Part shown: positions 1-7,125 of the stretch, piece by piece
Layout of the letters: each line of letters begins with the position of its first letter
Position numbering within the stretch: the stretch's first letter is position 1
Virus record (IMG/VR): IMGVR_UViG_3300042465_010122
Span: 1-23,348 of that record
Direction: 5' to 3' (one strand)
Source: a virus
DNA: 23,348 nucleotides
Position numbers and translations under genes: made by a program
Notes under the pieces: model-generated
Database searches by the model: none
Seen by the model: only the letters and a program-made list of their open reading frames with translations
What the model was told of the DNA's origin: nothing

Positions 1-2
1 TG

Positions 3-866
3 GTGGTGGAGCGCTACAACTACGATGCGTTCGGGACCGTGCGGATCATGAACGCCGCCTTCGGTGTCCTCGGCAACAGCGCGTATGAGTGGGAGTTCCT
101 TTACCACGGGGAGTTCCGGGACAAGGAAAGCGAACTCTACAACTACGGCTACCGCTACCTCGACACCCAGCTCGGCAGGTGGTTATCAAGGGATCCGATT
201 GAAGAGGAGGGAGGCCTTAATCTTTATGCATTCATAGTAAATGGTGGCACCAGCGATTTCGATGTTATGGGCACGGCCCCCAACGGCAAATTCCCGCGCC
301 GAAAGAAAAACAAAGATTCAGACGGAGATGGGCCCGCCGAAACCAATCAAGAAGCAGATCGAGATGCATTGACCGGAGACTGTGCCGAAGCAGGTGGGAC
401 TATGGTGAAGGGGGAATGTTGTTGCGATGGGAAAAAGTTCGACCCGCTCACTCACTACTGCTGTAGCGATGGTCTCAAACCCAGGTCACCACTTCCCACA
501 GTTGGGAAATTTTGCAAAATAAAAATGAAAGGTGCTCAATTTAAACCATTGGGGCTTTTCAGTCATTGCTATTTAGATCTCGCGGGGACAGGCCCAATTG
601 GTTGGTGGCCTATAAACATGAATGCCTTCACTGGCAAAGGTGAGGCAGTTACGGGTGACGTCAACACACAGTGGGGCGGGACGCCGAAGTGCTCGGAAAT
701 CAAACCCAATTTAAAATCGTCGAATCGCTGCAAATGCACCGCGGACTGCCTTGCAAAAGAAATGAAGAAGGCAGGGAATTATACCCTTAAGCTAGGTCTC
801 ACGGGACAAAATTGCTGTGAAAGAGCCAAAAGCGCGATTAAAAATTGTGGTTGTGAGATTGTGTAG
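3..866 (+). CDS. RHS repeat-associated core protein, C-terminal part with cysteine-rich variable tip
   Basis: The gene is cut by the left window edge; the frame is open from base 3 and the true start lies outside. Residues about 30-90 carry the conserved RHS core end: YRYLDTQLGRWLSRDP at 50-65, then GLNLYAFIVNGG. The DPxG-type junction marks where RHS proteins change from the conserved shell to a variable effector tip. The tip, residues about 91-287, has roughly 16 cysteines, an SHCY motif (H188), GPIGWWP at 197-203, and a late GQNCCERA (C271/C272). The order of His, a GWWP-like segment and a late Cys before a short helix resembles permuted NlpC/P60-like folds, but that is only a guess. Base composition turns more AT-rich after the core, as is usual for exchanged RHS tips. 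RHS identity is firm; the effector activity is not. Confidence 0.88.
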   Translation: MVERYNYDAFGTVRIMNAAFGVLGNSAYEWEFLYHGEFRDKESELYNYGYRYLDTQLGRWLSRDPIEEEGGLNLYAFIVNGGTSDFDVMGTAPNGKFPRRKKNKDSDGDGPAETNQEADRDALTGDCAEAGGTMVKGECCCDGKKFDPLTHYCCSDGLKPRSPLPTVGKFCKIKMKGAQFKPLGLFSHCYLDLAGTGPIGWWPINMNAFTGKGEAVTGDVNTQWGGTPKCSEIKPNLKSSNRCKCTADCLAKEMKKAGNYTLKLGLTGQNCCERAKSAIKNCGCEIV

Positions 867-890
867 TAAATTAAAAAATAAATTAATATC

Positions 891-1382
891 ATGAATTCCC
901 GGATTTATATTTTCTGTGGCATTTTATGTGCGGTTCTCGTGCTTCTCTCTTCGTGCGCTGGATCAACCAGAAGATACGGTGACTTTGCCTCGGGGCGGTC
1001 GTGGCAAATGCCGTCGAATAAAATATTGCTGCGCTCGCCTCAGTTTAGAATTACAGGATTCGAGAATACATATGAATTCGATGCTGTGAACCTTCCGGTC
1101 GCCATAAACCCGCTGAATTTTTCATTAGGTGTAGCCGTCGAAAATTCAAATAAGGATGAGAACGAATCTAACGATGATGCCTTGAGTGTTGAATTAATGG
1201 ATATCTTCAGTAATTATAAAATTGGGAAGGTCACATACAGCAGAAATTTCGCTACTCGGCGGGTCGAGAAGTTTAATAATCCGCAGGAGGACTTTAGATC
1301 ATTCAAGGCCGTCATCAAAACCAAGGCTCAGAGTAATGAGTCTGCTAGCATTAGATTGGTCTACCTGATAGATCTGCCATAG
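891..1382 (+). CDS. Small lipoprotein, candidate immunity protein for the RHS tip
   Basis: A 163-residue protein starting 24 bases after the RHS stop. The N-terminus has a short charged end, a hydrophobic stretch (residues 5-19) and a lipobox LSSC with Cys22, so it should be lipidated and anchored in a membrane facing the periplasm. The remainder is polar with many Asn, Asp and Glu and matches no family I recognise. No Shine-Dalgarno sequence is visible; the spacer is A/T-rich. RHS and other polymorphic toxins are usually followed directly by a small cognate immunity gene, and the low GC matches that of the RHS tip, so both were probably acquired together. A lipoprotein inhibitor would imply a periplasmic toxin target. 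It could also be an unrelated lipoprotein. Confidence 0.72.
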   Translation: MNSRIYIFCGILCAVLVLLSSCAGSTRRYGDFASGRSWQMPSNKILLRSPQFRITGFENTYEFDAVNLPVAINPLNFSLGVAVENSNKDENESNDDALSVELMDIFSNYKIGKVTYSRNFATRRVEKFNNPQEDFRSFKAVIKTKAQSNESASIRLVYLIDLP

Positions 1383-1516
1383 AAAACTTCGGGGAACTAA
1401 GGTCTCACGAATTAAAATCAAACCTCCTCTTCTAGATGTCGTGAGGTGCCTTGCCCCCACGCGCCCCGACCAGGTGACCGACGTCGCGGGCTCGACAAGT
1501 GAACGGTACACGCCAA

Positions 1517-1529
1517 CCAATGGCATTGG
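1517..1529. repeat. Short palindrome
   Basis: CCAATG-G-CATTGG is a perfect 6-base inverted repeat around one central base. It could be an operator or an arm of an integrase-binding region. No function is shown. Confidence 0.3.
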
Positions 1530-1858
1530 CCGTGCCAACCCATTTGGAAAACGAAGCAGATTCGGCTTCTCGGCGGTTGAACTCCCTTGGACTCACAAGG
1601 AACAAAGCTCGCCGGACATCCCACGGGCGCACCCTCCGTTCCAGATTGCTCGGTCCCCCATTATGTCACTTCACGGGAGAAGGTCGCCTACATCTTACTG
1701 AACACCCCAACGCCTTGCCCTCCTCCGAGCGCTGTTCCGGTCAACCGCGGGAAACCCTGCTGCGATGCTTGGACGGATCTTCGGCAAGAGCTCGGTAAGA
1801 AATGCGACTCGAACCATGCGATGCGGGAGAGACTGGAGCGATCCGCTCGACGTGGCAA

Positions 1859-1874
1859 TCGGATCTTGATCCGA
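1859..1874. repeat. Palindrome upstream of integrase
   Basis: TCGGATC-TT-GATCCGA has 7-base arms around two central bases, about 210 bases before the integrase start. It may be an operator for the integrase promoter or an integrase arm site; nothing in the sequence decides between these. Confidence 0.35.
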
Positions 1875-2083
1875 CTCGCCGATCTGACAAAGGTGTGACG
1901 GATGGCTAAGCCCCTTGCCATCACTGCCAAGACTTCCGGAACACCGGAGGGCGGGTGGCGGACAGGGGCGGGAATCGATCCGAATTTCGCGACAAAATCC
2001 CTCCGATTCCACACGGATTTCACACAAATTGACCGTCCAGGACCGCACTCCGCGCGTCGCCTGGCCAGCCCCACAACGCACCA

Positions 2084-3580
2084 ATGCCCATGAAATCGAA
2101 GAAAAGAGCAGCTCCGGCAGGCTTCCCTGCCGATCCGCCATCTGGTTGCCCAATCGAGGCAACCAGCTCGAAATCAGAAACTTGCGAGCCTTCTGGGCAA
2201 GCCGGGACAGATTTTCCTGACAGTTTTTCTGACAAGTTGACTCCAAAGCCGGGGTCGATGCCCAGGAAACGCAAACGTCGCAGCAGCATCGTGGAGATCG
2301 GCAACGGTCCCGCGAGAATCAAGATCTACACGATGAACCGTCGGGACGGCTACCCCGAGTTCACGCTCTCATGGAAGGAGGCTGGCAGGCGCAAGACCCG
2401 CAGCTTCTCAGATATGGACGAGGCGCGGATGGTCGCCCAGCAGATCAGCGTCCGACTGACCAACGGCTGGACGGCCGCTGATGAGGCGACCCGCCGCGAC
2501 ATCGACCTGCTCCGCCACTGCGAGCAGGTGGCACGCGAACACGGAGTCGGTCTCGCCGCCGCAATGGACGAATGGGCCAGCGCACGGAAGGCCGCAGGTG
2601 AGATCCCGCTGTCCGATGCCGTCCGGTTCTATCAGGCGAACCGGGCTGACTTGTTTGCCGTCCGGACCAACGTCCAGGTGGCCGCCGAGTTCGTCCTGTC
2701 GCTGAAACGCAAGGGCGTGAGCGACATCTACGTCAGGAATGCAACCGGCAGCCTCAAGCGGTTCACCGATGCCATGCCAGGCACCATCGCCGATGTGAGC
2801 GTGGCCGACATCAACCGGTTCCTCGATGGACTCAAAACCCTCGGGCCGGTCAGCAAGAACGGCATCCGGCGGAACCTCGTCACGATGTTCGGATTCGCCA
2901 AGAAGCAGGGCTACCTCCATCCCGACCGCAAGACGGCCGCAGAACAGAGCGACTCATTCAAGGAGCCTGAGAAAGAGATCGAGATTTTCACGCCCGATGA
3001 AATGGAGAGCATCCTGCTCGCCGCCCACGCCCGGATCCTGCCGCTTATTGCCATCGGCGGATTCTGCGGAATCCGGTCGGCCGAGGTTGAACGCCTCAAC
3101 TGGCAGGACATCAAATGGGATCGCGGTCACATCGAGATCGCCGGCCACAAAGCAAAGACGGCGGCACGGCGACTCGTCCCCCTCCCCGACAACCTCAAGG
3201 CGTGGCTTGCGCCATGGCGTCAGGAAACTGGACCGATCATCTCAATCAGCGATGTCTCAGGTGCCTTGGGCGATACCGCCGTGAAGGCAAAAATCCCCGG
3301 CGGATGGCGTCAGAATGCCCTCAGACACTCGTTCATCAGCTATCGGGTAGCGGAGACCGGCGACGTCGCTCGAACCTCTCTGGAGGCCGGCAACTCCCCG
3401 AAAATGATCTTCCGCCACTATCGGGAAATCGTGGATGAGGAAGCGGCCCGGAAATGGTTCGGCATGATGCCGCCCGATGGCTGGATGCCGGTCGGGCTGG
3501 GCCCCAGCCTGCGGGATCGCCTGGTGCGTGCGCTCGCCAACCATGGGTCACCGTCTGTTGACAGCACCAACGCAGCGTAA
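2084..3580 (+). CDS. int: Tyrosine recombinase, phage integrase
   Basis: This 498-residue site-specific recombinase is expected to integrate and excise the prophage. The catalytic domain begins near residue 300. Visible active-site parts are Arg331 in CGIRSAEVERL, Lys356 or Lys358 in the beta-hairpin HKAKTAARR, Arg414 and His415 in NALRHSFISY, His445, and the nucleophile Tyr446 in FRHYREIV. The usual HxxR motif reads NALR here, so the first His is replaced by Asn411. A SAM-like core-binding domain covers about residues 175-280. The first 58 residues are Pro/Ser/Lys-rich and resemble no integrase domain, so Met59 (base 2258, MPRKRKRRSS) is a possible true start. The gene is followed after two bases by the HTH gene. 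It faces the late operon convergently, a common prophage-end layout. Confidence 0.93.
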   Translation: MPMKSKKRAAPAGFPADPPSGCPIEATSSKSETCEPSGQAGTDFPDSFSDKLTPKPGSMPRKRKRRSSIVEIGNGPARIKIYTMNRRDGYPEFTLSWKEAGRRKTRSFSDMDEARMVAQQISVRLTNGWTAADEATRRDIDLLRHCEQVAREHGVGLAAAMDEWASARKAAGEIPLSDAVRFYQANRADLFAVRTNVQVAAEFVLSLKRKGVSDIYVRNATGSLKRFTDAMPGTIADVSVADINRFLDGLKTLGPVSKNGIRRNLVTMFGFAKKQGYLHPDRKTAAEQSDSFKEPEKEIEIFTPDEMESILLAAHARILPLIAIGGFCGIRSAEVERLNWQDIKWDRGHIEIAGHKAKTAARRLVPLPDNLKAWLAPWRQETGPIISISDVSGALGDTAVKAKIPGGWRQNALRHSFISYRVAETGDVARTSLEAGNSPKMIFRHYREIVDEEAARKWFGMMPPDGWMPVGLGPSLRDRLVRALANHGSPSVDSTNAA

Positions 3581-3582
3581 CC

Positions 3583-3849
3583 ATGAAAGCCATCATTCAA
3601 TCCACCACCCATCAGACCATGAACAGCAGCCACTCGAATTCCACGACCGGGTCCCCAGTCTCGAATCAGCCCGTCCTGATCAAAAAGAAGGAGCTCGCCA
3701 AACGGTTGTCAGTCAGCCCTCACACGATTGATGCGTGGGTTCAACGTCGCGAAATCCCCTGCATCAAAGTCACGCCGCGGCTCTACCTTTACGAGTTTGA
3801 TGCGGTCATGGCCGCCATCCGCAAGAAATACCGAATCGACGTTGCTTGA
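3583..3849 (+). CDS. Small helix-turn-helix protein, candidate excisionase
   Basis: An 88-residue protein whose C-terminal 55 residues contain a MerR/excisionase-like helix-turn-helix: KKELAKRLSVSPHTIDAWVQRREIPCIKV, then an aromatic turn and a last helix. This matches helix_turn_helix_17-type proteins that bind DNA near attachment sites or act as small regulators. The first 30 residues are Ser/Thr/Asn/His-rich and probably disordered; Met13 (base 3619) is an alternative start. The gene lies two bases after the integrase stop, so the two are very likely co-transcribed, which supports a role as recombination directionality factor. It has no ligand-binding domain. A repressor role is possible but less likely given its position. 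Confidence 0.75.
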   Translation: MKAIIQSTTHQTMNSSHSNSTTGSPVSNQPVLIKKKELAKRLSVSPHTIDAWVQRREIPCIKVTPRLYLYEFDAVMAAIRKKYRIDVA

Positions 3850-3862
3850 CGTTTAAAAGCGG

Positions 3863-3899
3863 AAGCCCCCGGACGGTGAGAACCATCCGGGGGCTTTTT
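3863..3899 (+). terminator. Strong intrinsic terminator after int/HTH
   Basis: A 14-base stem with one mismatch (left arm 3863-3876, right arm 3883-3896, loop TGAGAA) is followed by a T run at 3895-3899. It sits 14 bases after the HTH stop and 40 bases beyond the last minus-strand late gene, so it may end both convergent transcripts. The T run favours the plus strand. Confidence 0.9.
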
Positions 3900-3938
3900 G
3901 TTGGCTTCTCGATGAAGTCCCGGCCGTGGGGCCGACGG

Positions 3939-4127
3939 TCAACGGCGGCGCATCTTGCGGATCATCCCGACGAGCGACATCAGGCCGACCAGGAGACCAA
4001 CGACGAGGGACGAGACGCGCAGCGTCCACTCGATCTGCTCTTGCAATGAGGTGATGACGCCGACCAGCGGCGAGGCGATGCCGACGATGGCTTTCAGGAT
4101 GTAGTCGTAGTCGAATGGATGGCGCAT
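3939..4127 (-). CDS. Small membrane protein, possible holin
   Basis: A 62-residue protein, last gene of the late operon. A clear hydrophobic segment spans residues 37-56 (RVSSLVVGLLVGLMSLVGMI) and a weaker one residues 11-27; the C-terminus is strongly basic (RKMRRR). Size, one or two membrane helices, charged tail and position at the end of the late operon fit a phage holin, which forms inner-membrane holes to time lysis. There is no recognisable endolysin next to it, so the assignment is an inference from shape and place only. Its start follows the stop of the preceding gene after three bases (TGA TCC ATG). Confidence 0.55.
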   Translation of the reverse strand: MRHPFDYDYILKAIVGIASPLVGVITSLQEQIEWTLRVSSLVVGLLVGLMSLVGMIRKMRRR

Positions 4128-4130
4128 GGA

Positions 4131-4487
4131 TCAAGCGAAGGTGATCGGGATAGCGGCTCGGGCGGTGTCGTCGGCCGCGTCTTTGACGGCGTTCTCTAGG
4201 TTGAGCTTCCGGAGCCAGAGGGACTGGTAGATGCCGCCATACTCGACGAGCCTGGCCCGGACCTGTTCGGTGGGCATGGCATGGGGCGTGCCGTCGCGGT
4301 CGGCGATGGTCGTAGTCGGCGGCAGCATGCCAAGGCGCTCTGCTTCGTTGAGCATGGTCAGCAGTTGGGTGAAGGCGGTGCGGTCGGAATCGGCGGCACG
4401 CAGGGTGACGCCTCCGATGGTGATGCCCTGCCGGATGCGGGCGGCAAAGGCCCCTTCGATGCGGGCGATGGCGGAACGTAGGTTCAT
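4131..4487 (-). CDS. DUF4376-like tail-associated protein
   Basis: A 118-residue protein. The second half has the pattern seen in phage DUF4376 domains: an Arg-rich helix, YGGIYQSLWLRKLNLENAV, then a helix with alternating Ala and acidic residues and a terminal hydrophobic strand. Such domains often occur in or next to tail-fibre and fibre-assembly proteins. Its ATG overlaps the TGA of the upstream glycosyltransferase-sulfotransferase gene in an ATGA, so the two are translationally coupled. The N-terminal part (GVTLRAADSDRTAFTQLLTML) also fits the family, whose members often describe substitution or interpolation of residues before the YxxxYQ motif. Function is unknown; a role near the tail fibre is inferred. 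Confidence 0.55.
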   Translation of the reverse strand: MNLRSAIARIEGAFAARIRQGITIGGVTLRAADSDRTAFTQLLTMLNEAERLGMLPPTTTIADRDGTPHAMPTEQVRARLVEYGGIYQSLWLRKLNLENAVKDAADDTARAAIPITFA

Positions 4488-5899
4488 GGTGTCGGGCTGT
4501 TGTTCACGGGGGTTCCGAGCAGTTCGAGACGGCGACCGGTGGCCGGCATGCCGATCCAGTCGAGCAGCGCGTTGATCTCCGCCGGGTCGTTCATGTCGGC
4601 GGTGTCAATCGGTCGGACCATGCCAGGGAACTCGTCCTCCAGCGCGGCGACGTGGTCACGGCACCAGCCGAGGTAGGCGCGGACGCGTCCTTCCCGGATC
4701 GGAATCGCATCGAACTTGGGCAGTGCCTTCGACCATCCCCGGTGGACCCAGCCGTCGGGCGGGACGGTGACGAAGGGATCGTGCTTGTGGCGCTCCATCA
4801 TTGAGATCCACGTCGCGACCAGCTCGTCTTCGTCCCGTACGGTGGAGACGATTTTCACCGTGTAGCCTTCGGCGACGAGCCATCGGGCCATCCCTGCCGC
4901 CATCCATGTATTGAGCGCAGTGAAGTCGCCGACGAAGCGGCGTCCGGGACGTCCCTCGACGAGCCGCTTGGCGAATCCTTCTACGCCGGGCAGGTTGAGG
5001 AGGACCGGCGAATAGCTCTCGTGGCTGATCCACGCCCCCGGCTGGAGATTGAGCAGGGTGGCCATGAACGAGGTGCCCGAGCGGCCGGGTCCGAGTCCGA
5101 GAATGACGACGGGCTTCTCGCCATCGGGCAGCGGGCCGGCGTTGATGTCCGCAGCGAGGAAGGCATCCATCACACGCGAGATCACCTGCCGCGCATCGCC
5201 ACCGCCGTGGGAAACCGGGCCTGGATTGCCGAAGAGCACGACGTCGGATTCCAGCTTGAGCGCGGCAAGGTCGCGGCTGTCCTTGTCGTAGGAATAGCGG
5301 GTTCGATTCATGCTGAAATCGAGACCGCCAAACGCGAGGGCTTCGCGACTCAGCAGCACGTCCTCATGGACCGGACGGACTATCGAACCCCCGTTGGTGA
5401 TGGCGGTGGCCACCCGCAATTCGTCCTGCCCGATGTCACCAAGTCGGGAATACTTGGCTGCCAAGTAGTCCACGATCCAGCGGCGAACCGCGTAACAGGA
5501 GCCGTAGAGGAAGAGTTCGTTCCGGCCGTAACCGGTGCCTGCCAGAGCGGGTTTCTCAACCAGCGGCTTGACCACGTTGGCGAGCGAAAGAACCAGGGTG
5601 TCCGGGTCGATCTTGACCAGTAGGTCCGCTTCGCCCGCATGGTCCGACATCACGGCCATCTGCTCGGTGAACCAGCGTACGCCCCGCAGGTTACCAAGGC
5701 GCGGCTCGTGGGTCCGAACGACCGCCACCCCGTCAGCGAGCAAAGCGGTTCGCGTTGCCTGCGGCAGCGGTGAGTTGCCGTCCTCGACGACGACGAAGGA
5801 CGCGTCATGGGCTCCCACGCCGGAACGGGCGGTGGCGATGCACCGGCCAAGCAGCGGGGCCTCGGGGGCGTGGGTGAAGATGAAGCAGGTCAGTTTCAT
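4484..5899 (-). CDS. Glycosyltransferase-sulfotransferase fusion protein
   Basis: A 471-residue two-domain enzyme. Residues 1-255 look like a GT-A glycosyltransferase: FIFTHAPEAPLLGRC opening strand, VVVEDGN after the second strand, and a DPD metal-binding motif at 98-100 (KIDPDTLV). Residues 262-460 look like a P-loop sulfotransferase: LGLGPGRSGTSFMATLLN at 267-284 is the 5'-phosphosulfate loop, and STVRDEDELVATWISM around Arg355 fits the 3'-phosphate-binding segment of PAPS enzymes. It would transfer a sugar and then sulfate, or modify two different acceptors, in the cytoplasm. It lies between the tail-fibre gene and a DUF4376-like gene, so fibre modification or alteration of the host surface are both plausible. 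Start is 12 bases after the fibre stop. Domain calls are from motifs; the substrate is unknown. Confidence 0.75.
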   Translation of the reverse strand: MKLTCFIFTHAPEAPLLGRCIATARSGVGAHDASFVVVEDGNSPLPQATRTALLADGVAVVRTHEPRLGNLRGVRWFTEQMAVMSDHAGEADLLVKIDPDTLVLSLANVVKPLVEKPALAGTGYGRNELFLYGSCYAVRRWIVDYLAAKYSRLGDIGQDELRVATAITNGGSIVRPVHEDVLLSREALAFGGLDFSMNRTRYSYDKDSRDLAALKLESDVVLFGNPGPVSHGGGDARQVISRVMDAFLAADINAGPLPDGEKPVVILGLGPGRSGTSFMATLLNLQPGAWISHESYSPVLLNLPGVEGFAKRLVEGRPGRRFVGDFTALNTWMAAGMARWLVAEGYTVKIVSTVRDEDELVATWISMMERHKHDPFVTVPPDGWVHRGWSKALPKFDAIPIREGRVRAYLGWCRDHVAALEDEFPGMVRPIDTADMNDPAEINALLDWIGMPATGRRLELLGTPVNNSPTP

Positions 5900-5911
5900 G
5901 GGGTGGAAAAA

Positions 5912-7099
5912 TCAGTAGGAGCCGTAGTAACCGCCGCCGCCGCCGCCGCTTGCGAAGAGGTCGCCGTGGACGGAGACGAGTTCGGTGCCGAGAAAGCGCA
6001 GGACGGCCATGCCGTATGGATCGAGATAAACCTCGGAACCGGGATTCTGCCTGCCGGGCTGGCTGGTCAGGGTGGGACCCGAATAGAGCCCGAGCGGAAT
6101 GCTGGCGCTTGGGCTGGCGTTGAGCACCGCGAAGCCGGGGACGGTCCAGGCCCCTGAGCCGCTGGCCAAAACCTGGCTCCAGAAGGTTGCTCCATGGAAG
6201 GCCGCCATGTAGCTCACCAGGTCGCCAAGTGTGTAGCCGGACCCCACGTAGGACGGGTCGAGGACGTAGAGCGTGAGGCCCTTGAAGTCGAGCGGCAGCG
6301 GGTAGGTGGCGTAGTTGTAGGGCGAGGTCAGCACGGCACGCAGTCCTTGGGCGATGCCCACCCAAGCGGCGGACTGGTTCAGCCCGTAGAGCGTCGAGCC
6401 GGACAACGAGGGCGTTGCCATCGCGCTGATGGCGCTGCGGGCCGATGCGGCGGAAGTCGCCTTGATGAGGGCGCGACCGGTGGTGGTCGAATCCGAGATG
6501 GAGGCCGCGGTGATCGCGAGTTGGCCGGCGGGCACTTTGCCTCCGGAATCCAGCCCCGCATAGCCGTTCGCCACTCCCTTGCGGGCGACCAGTTCGATCG
6601 CGGATGGTGCCGGATACGCGGGCTCCCCATCGACAGGCACGCCTTCCGTGCCGCGGTTCACGTCGTTCTCGACGATGACGAGGAAGGTCCGCGTGGAGGT
6701 TGGCTGGCCGCTGCCCTCGCGCCAGGTGATCTCGCCCATGAGGCCGATCTCGGAAAGCTCGGTGCCGGTGGAAGAACCGACCTGCATCGCCGAATCGAGC
6801 TCGACCGTGTTGAAGCTTGGCGAGCAGGAGTAAACCGGGCTGGTCGCGCCGGTCGCCGGGAGCACCCAGGCGGATTCATGGACGAGGTAGCCGACGTCGT
6901 AGCGCCCGCGCGGTTTGAGCCCGAGCTGGAGTTCGAGGGTGGCCGGGTTACCGATCTCGGAAGCGGCGGTCCCGTTGGCAAGGAAGCTCACCTCCAGCTT
7001 CGCGGCGTCCCCGCGCTTGAAGCGTAACGAAGTGACCGGGTTGCGGAATCCCGGCCCTTCGATCAATTCCAGTGTCTCCAGGTCAACGTAGAGCCTCAC
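5912..7099 (-). CDS. Tail fibre-like protein
   Basis: A 395-residue protein with a GTG start. Residues about 180-195 carry KGVANGYAGLDSGGKVPAGQL-type sequence, the GYxxLDsxGKVP motif widely found at the shaft of phage tail fibres. Before it is a beta-rich N-terminal domain (about 1-175, starting MRLYVDLETLELIEG) likely to attach to the tail tip. After it come Ser/Ala/Thr-rich repeats and a probable receptor-binding region. The C-terminus ends in a glycine run and GYYGSY. It is the natural partner of the two downstream genes (glycosyltransferase-sulfotransferase and DUF4376-like). The N-terminal domain resembles that of proteins in other Verrucomicrobia prophages only by general character. Its start has an upstream GGTTGAC word 14 bases away. 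Confidence 0.7.
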   Translation of the reverse strand: MRLYVDLETLELIEGPGFRNPVTSLRFKRGDAAKLEVSFLANGTAASEIGNPATLELQLGLKPRGRYDVGYLVHESAWVLPATGATSPVYSCSPSFNTVELDSAMQVGSSTGTELSEIGLMGEITWREGSGQPTSTRTFLVIVENDVNRGTEGVPVDGEPAYPAPSAIELVARKGVANGYAGLDSGGKVPAGQLAITAASISDSTTTGRALIKATSAASARSAISAMATPSLSGSTLYGLNQSAAWVGIAQGLRAVLTSPYNYATYPLPLDFKGLTLYVLDPSYVGSGYTLGDLVSYMAAFHGATFWSQVLASGSGAWTVPGFAVLNASPSASIPLGLYSGPTLTSQPGRQNPGSEVYLDPYGMAVLRFLGTELVSVHGDLFASGGGGGGYYGSY

Positions 7100-7113
7100 G
7101 CCGGTGGGCCGCT

Positions 7114-7120
7114 GTCAACC
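7114..7120 (-). repeat. Start-associated GGTTGAC word, tail fibre
   Basis: On the minus strand CCGGTTGACAGC lies 14 bases upstream of the tail-fibre GTG at 7099. It is in the short gap after the preceding gene's stop. Confidence 0.5.
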
Positions 7121-7125
7121 GGTGC

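Larger units (their letters stand above)
1383..2083. other. Gene-poor junction, probable prophage end
   Basis: About 700 bases lie between the lipoprotein and the integrase. Several overlapping frames stay open on both strands, but their translations are rich in Arg, Pro and Ser and look like non-coding GC-rich DNA. No tRNA can be folded here. Two inverted repeats are visible (1517-1529 and 1859-1874). Since the integrase starts at the right end, one attachment site should lie in or near this stretch, but its core cannot be identified without the other prophage end, which is outside the window. Confidence 0.45.

Noticed and set aside
1740-1746. Another GTCAACC copy in the left intergenic stretch
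   Set aside because: No start codon follows at 14-18 bases on the minus strand, so it is probably chance.
1799-1834. A tRNA-like T-loop (GGTTCGAGTC on the minus strand)
   Set aside because: The flanking bases do not pair as a T-stem and no acceptor or anticodon arm can be built.
1695-2246. Minus-strand frame of 183 codons upstream of the integrase
   Set aside because: Overlaps the integrase 5' end; no domain and poor codon quality. Could be the trace of a real small gene, but nothing supports it.
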